NCBI RefSeq assembly: GCF_900141735.1
Contig: NZ_FQYO01000001.1
Coordinates: 558,001 to 622,000, forward strand
Length of the DNA stretch: 64,000 nucleotides
Source: Wenxinia saemankumensis
Lineage (GTDB): Bacteria; Pseudomonadota; Alphaproteobacteria; Rhodobacterales; Rhodobacteraceae
Reading direction: 5' to 3'
This document shows, piece by piece, positions 54,513 to 62,724 of this stretch. The notes beneath the pieces were generated by a model. The model was not told where the DNA came from and searched no databases. It saw only the letters and a list, made by a program, of their open reading frames with translations. Every line of letters begins with the position of its first letter. Within the stretch, counting starts at the first letter, position 1. The position numbers and the translations under genes were made by a program.

Positions 54513-55283
54513 ATGGCGGAACTCAACACCATCCGCGCCCGCGCAGGCGCACGGACGGCGCAGATCGACGAGGGCCTGCGCGCGCATATGAACAAGGTCT
54601 ACGGCACGATGTCCGTGGGCATGGTGATCACGGCGCTCGCCGCCTGGGCCATGTCCGGGCTGGCCGTGTCGGATGCCCCGACCGCCTATGCGATGGGCGA
54701 CGGCACCTACCTGACCGAGTTCGGATACGCGCTCTACGCCTCGCCGCTCCGCTGGGTCGTGATGTTCCTGCCGCTGATCATGGTCTTCGCCTTCGGGGCC
54801 CTGATCAACCGCATCTCCGCCGCGGGCGCGCAGCTGTTCTTCTACACCTTCGCTCTGGCGATGGGCGTGTCGATCTCGTGGATCTTCATGGTCTTCACGG
54901 GCTTCTCGATCGTGCAGGTGTTCCTGATCACCGCGATCTCCTTCGCCGGCCTCAGCCTCTGGGGCTACACGACGAAGAAGGACATCTCGGGCTGGGGCAG
55001 CTTCCTGATCATGGGCGTGATCGGCCTGATCGTCGCCTCGATCGTGAACATCTTCCTCGCCTCGCCGGCGACCATGTTCGCGATCTCGGTGATCGGCGTG
55101 CTGCTCTTCGCGGGCCTGACGGCCTACGACACGCAGAACATCAAGAACCAGTACCTCGCCCATGCCCGGCACGGCGACGGCGAATGGCTGGCGAAGTCGG
55201 CGATCATGGGGGCGCTGAACCTCTACCTCGACTTCATCAACATGTTCATGTTCCTGCTGCAGCTCTTCGGCAACCGCGAGTAA
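54513..55283 (+). CDS. Bax inhibitor-1/YccA family membrane protein
   Basis: 256 residues, seven hydrophobic helices from about residue 33 to 250, preceded by a short cytoplasmic N-terminus (MAELNTIRARAGARTAQID). The family pattern GLTAYDTQNIKNQYL near 208 and ALNLYLDFINMFMFLLQLFG at the end are diagnostic, the Asp residues forming the pH-sensitive calcium-leak site in studied homologues. In bacteria, YccA interacts with the FtsH protease. The final residues GNRE are hydrophilic. It has its own promoter and terminator. Confidence 0.93.
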   Translation: MAELNTIRARAGARTAQIDEGLRAHMNKVYGTMSVGMVITALAAWAMSGLAVSDAPTAYAMGDGTYLTEFGYALYASPLRWVVMFLPLIMVFAFGALINRISAAGAQLFFYTFALAMGVSISWIFMVFTGFSIVQVFLITAISFAGLSLWGYTTKKDISGWGSFLIMGVIGLIVASIVNIFLASPATMFAISVIGVLLFAGLTAYDTQNIKNQYLAHARHGDGEWLAKSAIMGALNLYLDFINMFMFLLQLFGNRE

Positions 55284-55306
55284 CCGCGCGCGCAGGACGA
55301 CGGATC

Positions 55307-55337
55307 GGGCCGCCCCTCGGGGCGGCCCCTTTCGTTT
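55307..55337. terminator. Shared terminator of the convergent BI-1 and GNAT genes
   Basis: GGGCCGCCCC-TC-GGGGCGGCCC (55307-55328) followed by CTTTCGTTT on the plus strand. The stem closes on a 6-nt loop in practice. The T-rich side serves the BI-1 gene best. Confidence 0.75.
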
Positions 55338-55876
55338 CAGGGCCCCGGCTGGAGTTCCGCCCGCATCTCGATCGCCGGGAAGGCGATTCCGGGGGCCAGC
55401 GGGACGGTGACGCCGCGCAGGGCGCGAAAGCCGAGCGCGGTGTAGAACGGCACCGCCGTCCGGGTCGCGGTGCAGTGCATCCAGGTCATCCCGGCCTTTC
55501 GCGCCCCCTCCATCGCCCGCTCGACGATGCGCCGGCCGATGCCGCGGCGGGTCCAGGCGGTGTCGGTGACGACGTGGCGCACGTTGCCCCGCCCCCGCAT
55601 GATGCGGCGGTCCTGCCCCGGCAGTGTGGCGGTCCAGCCGCCCGCGCCCCGCAGCACGCCCTCGGCATCCTCGACCACGAAATAGCTGCCGGAGGTGAGA
55701 AGGCGCGGCTGCGCCCGGGCGATCAGCGGCACGGCCGTCACCAACAGCGAGGGCGGGTAGTCGACGGCGAGCTGGCTGCCATAGGCGCGCGCCAGAAGGT
55801 CGTCCAGCGCGGCGAGATCGGTTAGGGACGCGCGGCGGAGCGTCAGCGGCGGGGCGTCAAAGTCCGGGCTCGCCAT
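55337..55876 (-). CDS. GNAT acetyltransferase
   Basis: 179 residues. GNAT core: LRRASLTDLAALDDLLARA near 13, then YFVVEDAEGVLRGAGGW near 67, and the acetyl-CoA motif VTDTAWTRRGIGRRIVERAM near 101-120 (R-x-x-G-I-G). The C-terminal GFRALRGVTVPLAPGIAFPA is typical. The substrate is unknown. It is downstream of rpmG on the same strand, but the rpmG terminator lies between, so it probably has its own promoter. Confidence 0.87.
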   Translation of the reverse strand: MASPDFDAPPLTLRRASLTDLAALDDLLARAYGSQLAVDYPPSLLVTAVPLIARAQPRLLTSGSYFVVEDAEGVLRGAGGWTATLPGQDRRIMRGRGNVRHVVTDTAWTRRGIGRRIVERAMEGARKAGMTWMHCTATRTAVPFYTALGFRALRGVTVPLAPGIAFPAIEMRAELQPGP

Positions 55877-56013
55877 GACAGCGCCTCCATCCGCAGCCGA
55901 CGGACAGGAGCGGGGCCACGGCCTTTGCCGGCGCGGTCACGTTGCGAGGGAAACGGCGATCGGCGGCACGGGTCATCGGGGCACTCCTGTTGGCGGATGA
56001 CGAAGGGGATCGG

Positions 56014-56052
56014 AAAACGAAAAGGGCCGCGCGAGGGTGTCTCGCGCGGCCC
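56014..56052 (-). terminator. Rho-independent terminator of rpmG
   Basis: Perfect 12-bp stem GGGCCGCGCGAG (56024-56035) with CTCGCGCGGCCC (56041-56052) and a 5-nt loop. On the minus strand it is followed by TTTTCGTTTT. Confidence 0.9.
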
Positions 56053-56077
56053 GGCATTTGGAAGTCTGGAAGGCGAC

Positions 56078-56245
56078 TTACTTGATCTTGCCTTCCTTGT
56101 ATTCCACGTGCTTGCGCGCGACCGGGTCGTACTTTCGTACGGCCATCTTCTCGGTCATGGTGCGCGCGTTCTTCTTGGTCACGTAGAAATGGCCCGTCCC
56201 GGCGGACGAGTTGAGGCGGATCTTGATGGTCGTCGGCTTCGCCAT
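56078..56245 (-). CDS. rpmG: 50S ribosomal protein L33
   Basis: 55 residues starting [18 protein letters not shown] and ending [12 protein letters not shown], the full bacterial L33. It binds near the E site of the 50S subunit. No zinc-binding CxxC pairs are present, so this is the zinc-independent form. It is monocistronic, with a strong terminator directly downstream. The upstream 141 bp (56246-56386) should hold its promoter, but I cannot point to a convincing -35/-10 pair. Confidence 0.97.
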   Translation of the reverse strand: MAKPTTIKIRLNSSAGTGHFYVTKKNARTMTEKMAVRKYDPVARKHVEYKEGKIK

Positions 56246-56386
56246 GGACTGTCTCCTGCTCGCTGGACCCTGCCCCGATCCGGGCCAGACGGTCCCGGGC
56301 GACGAGGCGCGCCCGCGTGAATCTCTCGAAGCCTGCCTTTTACCGATGCGCGGAGGGCTGTCAACGGGGACCGGCCGGCGGCCGGC

Positions 56387-56782
56387 TCAATCCAGCGGGC
56401 GCAGGATCACCATCAGGCTCTCGACCTCGCCGGCGCGGTTGGTCACCGGGCTGACGGTCACGTCCCAGTGCCGCAACCGGCCTGCCAGCGTCTCGCAATG
56501 GCCGCGCAGCCGCTCCGTCGCGCCGTCGCGGGCCCGGTCCAGCGCGGCCCGCAGGCGGACCTGCTCCTCCTCCGGCCAGAGCTCCCACCAGGGACGGGCG
56601 GTGATCGGCCCGGGAGAGCCCAGCTCGAGCAGGACCTGCCCGCGTTCGCTGACGAACGAGACGCGATCGTCGGAATTGAGCAGCAGCACCCCGTCGGCGG
56701 AGGAGCGCAGGAAGGCCAGGGTGAAGGCCGGCACGTTCTCCATCCCCAGCGCGTCGAAGGCGGCACGGTCGGGTGATGTCAC
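56387..56782 (-). CDS. PAS-domain protein
   Basis: 131 residues forming a single PAS domain: AFTLAFLRSSADGVLLLNSD near 20-40, VSFVSERGQVLLELGSPGPI, then RPWWELWPEEEQVRLRAAL and a closing WDVTVSPVTNRAGEVESLMV. No histidine kinase, GGDEF or HTH is attached, so it may be a stand-alone sensor or adaptor. GTG 56782 is chosen because GGGGAAGAGACGCC precedes it. An ATG 15 codons upstream is possible but touches the rnpB terminator. The ligand is unknown. Confidence 0.78.
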   Translation of the reverse strand: MTSPDRAAFDALGMENVPAFTLAFLRSSADGVLLLNSDDRVSFVSERGQVLLELGSPGPITARPWWELWPEEEQVRLRAALDRARDGATERLRGHCETLAGRLRHWDVTVSPVTNRAGEVESLMVILRPLD

Positions 56783-56833
56783 GGCGTCTCTTCCCCGGGT
56801 TGCTGCTCCGGCGACAGGCCGGGCCATCCTGTG

Positions 56834-56864
56834 GAAAAATCGTTAACGCCGCGGAAACACGGCG
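56834..56864 (-). terminator. Probable terminator of rnpB
   Basis: On the minus strand, CGCCG-TGTTTCCG-CGGCG (56864-56847) is followed by TTAACGATTTTT, just beyond the P1 helix of the RNase P RNA. Confidence 0.6.
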
Positions 56865-56867
56865 CAA

Positions 56868-57278
56868 GTCGCGCGGAGGGCCTGTAAGCCGGATTCTGTG
56901 TCCCCGGCGCCACGCCCCGGGGGGGCACGGGTCGGGGCGACGACCATTCCTCTCGGGCGCGCGTCGCCGCGCGCCTCCAGCTGCCTACCCGGGCCTCTCG
57001 GGGTCGGACGTCCCTGCCCCGGCTCGCGCCGGGCACGAGGCCCCTATTCGGCATTGCTCCCGGTGGGGCTTGCCATGCGGGTCCGGTTGCCCGTCCCCCG
57101 GTGGGCTCTTACCCCACCGTTTCACCCTTGCCGCCCCGGAGGACGGCGGTCTGTTCTCTGTGGCGCTGTCCCTCGGGTTGCCCCGGCCGGGCGTTACCCG
57201 GCACCGTGTCCGACGGGAGTCCGGACTTTCCTCGATACCCCTTGCGGGGCGTCGCGGCCGTCCGGCCCTCCGCGCGAG
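56868..57278 (-). ncRNA. rnpB: RNase P RNA
   Basis: Catalytic RNA that matures tRNA 5' ends. On the minus strand it contains the conserved GAGGAAAGTCCGGACTCC near 57235-57218 and, near the 3' end, ACAGAATCCGGCTTACAGG. The P1 helix is visible as GCGCGGAGGGCC at the 5' end pairing with GGCCCTCCGCGC at the 3' end. The length of about 411 nt is normal for an alphaproteobacterial type A RNA. Ends are set from P1 and are accurate to a few bases. Confidence 0.95.
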
Positions 57279-57283
57279 CCCCG

Positions 57284-57312
57284 CCCTTACGCGCCGCCGC
57301 CGGGCCGGTCAA
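57284..57312 (-). promoter_or_regulatory. rnpB promoter overlapping the amidase stop codon
   Basis: On the minus strand TTGACC (57312-57307) and TAAGGG (57289-57284) have a 17-bp spacer, with transcription expected about 7 nt further on at the start of P1. The -35 box contains the TGA stop of the amidase gene. Confidence 0.65.
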
Positions 57313-57965
57313 TCGCCCGGGCGCGGCGCCCCGCCCAGCGCAAGGGCCAGACCGGAGAGTTCGACGAGATGCGGCTCGTCCGCCCCTCGCTCCGGCAGCA
57401 GGGGGGCGTCGCGCCAGAAGGGGAGGAAGCGGTCCTTGACCGCGATCAGCATCGCCCGGCTCTCGTCCGCGCCCTCCGGCCGGCGGTAGCCGAAGCGGCA
57501 GAGCCGGCCGATCACCTCGGCGAGGGAGAGCGGCCGGCCCCTGGCGGGGATCACGGGCGGCGGCGCGACGGCGAGGCCCGCCTTGTGCAGGCGCCCCCAG
57601 GGGAAAAGCGGGCCGGGGTCGGACTTGCGCAGGTAGGCCATGTCGGCATGGCCGATGACCCCGTCCGCGCCGATCTGCCACCGGGTCCGGATACCCCGCA
57701 GCACCGCCTCGAGCGCGGCGATCTGCGCCCCGGGAAACGCCGAGCGTCCGTCATTGTCGAGCTCGATCCCGATCGAGGCGGAATTGATGTCGCGGCAGCC
57801 GCGCCACTCCCCCGCGCCGGCATGCCAAGCGCGCCTCTCCTCGGGGACGAGAGAGATCACCTCGCCGTCCCGGCCGATCAGCCAATGGGCCGAGACCTCG
57901 AAGGCGGGGTCGCGCAGCCGCGCCTCGGCGGCGGCGCAACTCGCCATCGCGGTGTAGTGGATCAC
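57309..57965 (-). CDS. N-acetylmuramoyl-L-alanine amidase (AmpD-like)
   Basis: Cleaves the lactyl-amide bond between muramic acid and the stem peptide. The amidase_2 domain has VIHYTAMASC with the first zinc His, WHAGAGEWRGCRDINSASIG near 46-65, and GHADMAYLRKSDPGPLFPW near 105, which contributes the remaining ligands. The coordinates given use GTG 57965. Family similarity clearly continues upstream in frame (SPNHGERRDGARPRFV), but no ATG, GTG or TTG occurs before the in-frame stop near 58118. A CTG at 58034 overlapping the upstream gene's stop (CTGA) may be the true start. The C-terminal part (150-218) is a helical region. Confidence 0.88.
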   Translation of the reverse strand: MIHYTAMASCAAAEARLRDPAFEVSAHWLIGRDGEVISLVPEERRAWHAGAGEWRGCRDINSASIGIELDNDGRSAFPGAQIAALEAVLRGIRTRWQIGADGVIGHADMAYLRKSDPGPLFPWGRLHKAGLAVAPPPVIPARGRPLSLAEVIGRLCRFGYRRPEGADESRAMLIAVKDRFLPFWRDAPLLPERGADEPHLVELSGLALALGGAPRPGD

Positions 57966-58030
57966 GACGAAACGCGGGCGCGCGCCGTCCCGTCTCTCCC
58001 CGTGATTCGGGGAGGGCGAAAGGCGATGCG

Positions 58031-58804
58031 TCAGCTGCGCCCCACGGCAGCGAGGAAGGGCGCGGGATCCCAGCCGCAGGCGAAGCCATCCCCGTCGGGG
58101 TCGAGGCCCAGACGGTCACGCTCGGGCCCGCCGCGGGCGAGAAAGTCGCGCTGCGCCTCGTCGGGGCTGCGATAGGCCGCGCAGTTCCGCTCGAACCGGC
58201 CCTGGGTGGCGAGGATCGAGCGGGAATACCATTCCTGCCCGCGCCGGTTCGGCGCGTTCAACGCGTATTCGACGATGTTCGGGCCGGTCTGCGTCCGCTG
58301 CGGCAGCGCTGTCGGCTGCACGACCTGATAGGCGGCGGCGTTCTGGGCCATCCGCTGCGCATCCGATTCGATGCTCTCGCGCGAGGCGACGGCGTCGAAG
58401 TTCTGCTCGTCCGAGATCGCGGCGTTCGAGGGCGAGGCCTGCACGCCCATCGTCCGGTCCGGGTCGTAGGGGGTCGAGGGCGCGGTCGGCACGGCCCCCG
58501 CCGGGGCCATGGGGGCGGCGGCCGGCGCGCCGAGGGGCGCGGTCGCGACGGGGGCGGCCGGGCCGATCCCGGCCGCGGCCAGATCGGTGGCGCTGACGCC
58601 CGGCGCCGCGACACCCGCGGGCCCGGAGGGCGGCACGATCGGCGTGCCGGTCGGCAGACCGCGCAGCGCCGCCTCGCGCTGCGCGCGCTCCAGCTCGTAG
58701 AGCGAATAATCCGACGTGCCGACGCCACGCCCGCTATCGGGCACCTGCCCGGCGCAGGCGGCGAGGCCGGCAAGGGCGGCGGTCAGCAGAAGGGGACGCA
58801 GCAT
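58031..58804 (-). CDS. Lipoprotein with C-terminal Excalibur domain
   Basis: 257 residues. The signal ends in lipobox LAAC (MLRPLLLTAALAGLAAC), giving an acylated Cys18. A long Ala/Pro-rich linker (about 65-125) suggests a flexible tether. The C-terminus has the Excalibur calcium-binding motif DPDGDGFACGW, with a partner Cys in ERNCAAYRS. Before it, YQVVQPTALPQRTQTGPNIV precedes a small globular part. It is probably exported and anchored in a membrane. It follows gatA by 31 bp and touches the amidase reading frame, so the two may share a transcript and a role at the cell wall. Confidence 0.85.
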   Translation of the reverse strand: MLRPLLLTAALAGLAACAGQVPDSGRGVGTSDYSLYELERAQREAALRGLPTGTPIVPPSGPAGVAAPGVSATDLAAAGIGPAAPVATAPLGAPAAAPMAPAGAVPTAPSTPYDPDRTMGVQASPSNAAISDEQNFDAVASRESIESDAQRMAQNAAAYQVVQPTALPQRTQTGPNIVEYALNAPNRRGQEWYSRSILATQGRFERNCAAYRSPDEAQRDFLARGGPERDRLGLDPDGDGFACGWDPAPFLAAVGRS

Positions 58805-58835
58805 CGAACGGCTCCGGTCGAGGGGATCGCCCCAG

Positions 58836-60314
58836 TTACCACCACTTTTCGGGCTTGGCCACAAATCCGGCGGCCCGCTCGAGCGCATAGGCGGTGTTCA
58901 GCAGATCGCCCTCCTCCCACGGCCGGCCGATCAGCTGCAGGCCGAGGGGAAGTCCCTTGCCGTCGAGGCCCGCAGGCACCGAGATGCCCGGCAGGCCGGC
59001 GAGGTTCACCGTCACCGTGAAGACGTCGTTCAGATACATCTGCACCGGATCGGCATGCGCCATCTCGCCCAGCCCGAAGGCGGCGGACGGGGTGGCGGGC
59101 GTCAGGATCGCGTCCACGCCCTCCGCGAAGACCTGCTCGAAATCGCGCTTGATCAGCGTGCGGACCTTGCGGGCGCGGTTGTAGTAGGCGTCGTAGAAGC
59201 CGGCCGAGAGGACGTAGGTCCCGACCATCACGCGGCGCTGCACCTCGTCCCCGAAACCCTCGGCCCGGGTCTTCTCGTACATGTCCGCGATGCCGTCGCC
59301 CTGCGCCAGCTTCGCCCGGTGGCCGAAGCGCACCCCGTCGTAGCGGGCGAGGTTGGACGACGCCTCCGCCGGGGCGATGACGTAATAGGCCGGCAGGGCG
59401 TATTTCGTGTGCGGCAGGGAGATGTCGACGATCCTGGCGCCGGCATCGGCCAGCATCTCGCGCCCGCGGGTCCACAGCGCCTCGATTTCCTCCGGCATCC
59501 CGTCCATCCGGTATTCGCGGGGGATACCGATCGTCTTGCCCCGGATGTCGCCCGTCAGCGCGGCCTCGAAATCTGGCACGGCGAGGTCGGCCGAGGTGCT
59601 GTCGAGCGGATCGTGCCCGCACATCTCGCGCAGCAGGATCGCCGCGTCGCGCACGTCCTTCGTCATCGGTCCCGCCTGGTCGAGCGAGGAAGCGAATGCG
59701 ATGATGCCCCAGCGGCTGACGCGGCCATAGGTCGGCTTGATCCCTGTGATGCCGGTGAAGGCGGCGGGCTGGCGGATCGACCCGCCGGTATCGGTGCCCG
59801 TCGCCGCGAGGCAGAGATCCGCCGCCACGGCGCTGGCCGACCCGCCGGAGGAGCCGCCCGGCGTCAGCTTGCGGTCATCCGTCCTCCAGGGGTTCACCGC
59901 GTCGCCATAGGTGCTGGTCTCGTTCGACGAGCCCATGGCGAACTCGTCCATGTTGAGCTTGCCCAGCATGACCGCGCCGCTCTCGAACAGCTTGCGGGTG
60001 ACGGTGCTCTCGTATTCGGGGCGGAAGCCGCTCAGGATCCGGCTGGCGGCCTGGCTCGGCACGCCCTTCGTGCAGAACAGGTCCTTGATCCCGAGGGGTA
60101 TGCCGTTCAGCGCGGGCGCGTCCGCGCCGCGCCGCGCATCGGCGGCCCGGGCCTGGTCGCGGGCGATCTCGGGCGTGTGGTGGACGAAGCCGTTCAGCGC
60201 CCCCGCCCCCTCGATCTCGGTCAGGCAGGCCTCGGTCAGGTCGGCGGCGGTCGTCTCGCCCTTCGCCAGCGCGTCGCGGGCGGCGTGGATGGTCAGGCGG
60301 CTCAGCTCGGACAT
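58836..60314 (-). CDS. gatA: Glutamyl-tRNA(Gln)/aspartyl-tRNA(Asn) amidotransferase subunit A
   Basis: Amidase subunit that releases ammonia from glutamine for transamidation of misacylated tRNA. 492 residues with the amidase signature: the Ser-cisSer-Lys triad is in [11 protein letters not shown] near 73, [15 protein letters not shown] near 150 and [14 protein letters not shown] near 170. It forms the GatCAB complex with GatC encoded directly upstream (4-bp gap). No gatB is in the window. ATG 60314 is the standard start ([16 protein letters not shown]). Confidence 0.97.
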   Translation of the reverse strand: MSELSRLTIHAARDALAKGETTAADLTEACLTEIEGAGALNGFVHHTPEIARDQARAADARRGADAPALNGIPLGIKDLFCTKGVPSQAASRILSGFRPEYESTVTRKLFESGAVMLGKLNMDEFAMGSSNETSTYGDAVNPWRTDDRKLTPGGSSGGSASAVAADLCLAATGTDTGGSIRQPAAFTGITGIKPTYGRVSRWGIIAFASSLDQAGPMTKDVRDAAILLREMCGHDPLDSTSADLAVPDFEAALTGDIRGKTIGIPREYRMDGMPEEIEALWTRGREMLADAGARIVDISLPHTKYALPAYYVIAPAEASSNLARYDGVRFGHRAKLAQGDGIADMYEKTRAEGFGDEVQRRVMVGTYVLSAGFYDAYYNRARKVRTLIKRDFEQVFAEGVDAILTPATPSAAFGLGEMAHADPVQMYLNDVFTVTVNLAGLPGISVPAGLDGKGLPLGLQLIGRPWEEGDLLNTAYALERAAGFVAKPEKWW

Positions 60315-60318
60315 GGGG

Positions 60319-60606
60319 TTACTCCACCACCTTGGGCACGGCGAAGAAGCCCTCGCGGGCATCGGGCGCGTTCTTCAGCACCGCGTCCTGCTGGCCGCCA
60401 TCGGTCACCACGTCGTCCCGGCGCTTCAGCCGCATCGGCGTGACCGAGGTCATCGGCTCCACCCCCTCGACATCGACCTCGTTCAGCTGCTCGATGAAGC
60501 CGAGGATCGTGTTGAACTCCTGCGCCAGCGCGGGAAGTCGGTCCTCCTCGACCCGGATCCGGGCGAGATGGGCCACGCGGGCGGCGGTCTCTGTGTCGAT
60601 GGACAT
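60319..60606 (-). CDS. gatC: Glutamyl-tRNA(Gln)/aspartyl-tRNA(Asn) amidotransferase subunit C
   Basis: 95 residues. [20 protein letters not shown] followed by [19 protein letters not shown] and the Pro-Met-Thr motif [19 protein letters not shown] are those of GatC, a small stabilising subunit of GatCAB. It starts the gatC-gatA operon and is complete, ending FFAVPKVVE. Confidence 0.96.
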   Translation of the reverse strand: MSIDTETAARVAHLARIRVEEDRLPALAQEFNTILGFIEQLNEVDVEGVEPMTSVTPMRLKRRDDVVTDGGQQDAVLKNAPDAREGFFAVPKVVE

Positions 60607-60661
60607 GGGGCCCTCGTCGGTTTGGGGTCAGGCCGGGCTTTACCGCCCCGCCCCCCGGCCT

Positions 60662-61318
60662 TCAAGCACGCGCCGCCCCCCCAAGGTGCCGCCGCCGCAC
60701 CTCGATCATCCACCAGAGCGCGGCGGCATTCAGCAGGTGCCAGAGCCAGTGGGTCCCGATCGACAGGCTCCCGCACAGCCGGCCGTCCAGCGCGCGCAGC
60801 AGGATCGACAGGCCGAGGATCACCGCCGCGATCAGCAGGCCCCGCCCCGCGGCGAGTCCCATGCCCCGCAGCCCCAGCCCCCAGCCGAGGATCAGCGCCC
60901 AGATCCCCAGATAGGCGGCGTTCTCCCCCAGGACGGGGGCGGTGATGACCGCGTAGCGGACCGCCGCGACCAGAAGCAGGACGAACCCGGCGAAGACTCC
61001 CGCCCGCAGCTTTCCGTGCAGGCCGAGGAAATCGCCCGTCGCCAGCCAGAGATAGGTGAAGGCGAAGACGGCGATGGACAGCGAGTCGAGTGCCCCGGTC
61101 GCGACGGTCGCGGCCGTGTGGAACAGCCCGCTCGCCACCCCGATCACGCCCAGCATGGCCGACAGCGTCCAGCCGCCCGGCTCGCGCGCGGCGCGCCAGG
61201 CCAGAACCGCGACGAAGAGGAAGGCGAGGTTCGTCACCGCGTTGACCGGTTCGGCCCAGAGACCCGGCCCCACGCGTTCGCAATAGCCGTCCACTTGCGC
61301 GGTCCAGTCCACTGGCAA
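60662..61318 (-). CDS. Ceramidase-like membrane protein
   Basis: 218 residues with seven predicted helices. The N-terminal MPVDWTAQVDGYCERVGPGL contains DGYCER, and later helices contain SGLFHTAATV and GTHWLWHLLNAAALW. Those His and Asp/Ser residues match the zinc site of alkaline ceramidase-like (PF05875) hydrolases. Bacterial members are of unknown substrate and may act on lipid amides. It is upstream of gatC on the same strand with a 55-bp gap. Confidence 0.85.
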   Translation of the reverse strand: MPVDWTAQVDGYCERVGPGLWAEPVNAVTNLAFLFVAVLAWRAAREPGGWTLSAMLGVIGVASGLFHTAATVATGALDSLSIAVFAFTYLWLATGDFLGLHGKLRAGVFAGFVLLLVAAVRYAVITAPVLGENAAYLGIWALILGWGLGLRGMGLAAGRGLLIAAVILGLSILLRALDGRLCGSLSIGTHWLWHLLNAAALWWMIEVRRRHLGGAARA

Positions 61319-61372
61319 CGCCCCTCCCCGGTCCTACCTGCCCGGCCAACCTACATGCGCGGGAGCGGAAAG

Positions 61373-62065
61373 TTGAAGATCACCTGGCTGGGTCATGCGA
61401 GTTTCCGGATCGAGATCGAGGACCAGGTCCTGCTGCTGGACCCCTGGCTCGACGGGAATCCCTCCTTTCCCGACGCGCATCGGGAGGAGGCGATCGGGGG
61501 CGCGACGGCGATCCTGCTGACGCATGGCCACGGCGACCATGCCAGCGAGGTCGGCAGGATCGCCACCGAGCTCGGCGTGCCGGTCTACTGCATCTTCGAG
61601 CTGGGCGAATCCGGCTATTTCGGCGAGGCGGAACTGCGGCCCTTCGGCAAGGGCGGCACGGTCGCCATCGGCGCGGTGAAGGTCAGCATGGTCAACGCCG
61701 TCCACTCGGCCTCTGTCGACTGGCGCGGCAAGGGTCTGGAGCCGGCGGGATCCGAGGCCGGCTTCATGATCGCGGGCGAGGGTCACACGATCTACGCCAC
61801 GGGCGACACCGACATCATGGCGGATATGGGCTGGTTCGGCGAATACTACGCCCCCGATATCGGCATCCTGTGCTGCGGCGGGCACTTCACCATGGACATG
61901 GACAAGGCGGCCTGGGCGGCGAAGCGGTATTTCGACTTCAGGACCGTCATCCCCTGCCATTACGGCACGTTCGACGCCCTCGCCCAGTCCCCGCAGGAGC
62001 TGGTGGAGAAGCTGCCGGGTGTCGATGTCAGGACGCCGAAGGTGATGGAGAGCGTCGAGATCTGA
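61373..62065 (+). CDS. UPF0173 metal-dependent hydrolase
   Basis: 230 residues of the metallo-beta-lactamase fold, UPF0173 group. The N-terminus LKITWLGHASFRIE matches the family start, and metal ligands are in LTHGHGDHASE near 56 (HxHxDH), with YATGDTDIMADM near 142 and CHYGTFDALA near 197. TTG 61373 is chosen because GGGAGCGG lies 7-9 nt upstream and it begins exactly at the family N-terminus. An ATG six codons upstream (61355) has no Shine-Dalgarno. The substrate is unknown. Confidence 0.88.
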   Translation: MKITWLGHASFRIEIEDQVLLLDPWLDGNPSFPDAHREEAIGGATAILLTHGHGDHASEVGRIATELGVPVYCIFELGESGYFGEAELRPFGKGGTVAIGAVKVSMVNAVHSASVDWRGKGLEPAGSEAGFMIAGEGHTIYATGDTDIMADMGWFGEYYAPDIGILCCGGHFTMDMDKAAWAAKRYFDFRTVIPCHYGTFDALAQSPQELVEKLPGVDVRTPKVMESVEI

Positions 62066-62202
62066 GCGCGCGGCCCCCGGCCCCCCGCCGGCGATGCCGC
62101 GGCCGGACGGAAGTACATGGCCGAAATCCCGACCCGTCTCGGGGCGGGACGCCGGAAGCGCCGCTGCCGCGGGGACAGGGGGCGCGCGGCCCCCTTCCCC
62201 GC

Positions 62203-62724
62203 TCAGTCGTAGAGGCCCGCCACCGGCGCCTCGGCCGAGATGTCCAGCAGCTTGCGGACGTACTCCGCCACAGAGCGGAAGCAGATCACCCGCGCCTCGG
62301 TCTCGGACACCAGCCAGAATGCCGCCGCCACCTGGTTCAGCCGGGTGCGGCGGAAGGCGCCGACCGGGAAGACCGAAGGATGAAGGTCCACCGGCGCCAG
62401 CTTGGCCAGAACCTCGCGCACCGCGCCCTCGACGACGAGGACCGTCCGCGCGTCCGAGATGTCGAGCGCGAGGTGATGGACTCCGTCCAGCCGGGCGGAG
62501 AGATCCGCCGCCAATGCGCCGGCCTCTCCCCGGTCGCAGACCAGCATCAGCTCGTCCGGCGACATCCAGAGCAGCGTGCGCGCGCCGATCGCGGCACGGC
62601 CCCGCTCCGGCAGGTCCAGGCCCGCCACCTCGCCCAGCGCGCGCTGCACGGGTTCCGCGCCCAGGTCGCCGCGGAAGGTCACCATGCCGACGGGCCCGGC
62701 CTCCCGGATCGTCGCCTCAGCCAT
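62203..62724 (-). CDS. soxG: Sarcosine oxidase gamma subunit
   Basis: Structural subunit of the heterotetrameric oxidase that demethylates sarcosine to glycine, passing formaldehyde to tetrahydrofolate. 173 residues with the SoxG pattern: TLLWMSPDELMLVCDRG near 49, DISDARTVLVVEGAVREVL near 90, and GAFRRTRLNQVAAAFWLV near 122. It overlaps soxA by 8 bp, so the genes are coupled. It is the last gene of the operon within view. Confidence 0.94.
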   Translation of the reverse strand: MAEATIREAGPVGMVTFRGDLGAEPVQRALGEVAGLDLPERGRAAIGARTLLWMSPDELMLVCDRGEAGALAADLSARLDGVHHLALDISDARTVLVVEGAVREVLAKLAPVDLHPSVFPVGAFRRTRLNQVAAAFWLVSETEARVICFRSVAEYVRKLLDISAEAPVAGLYD

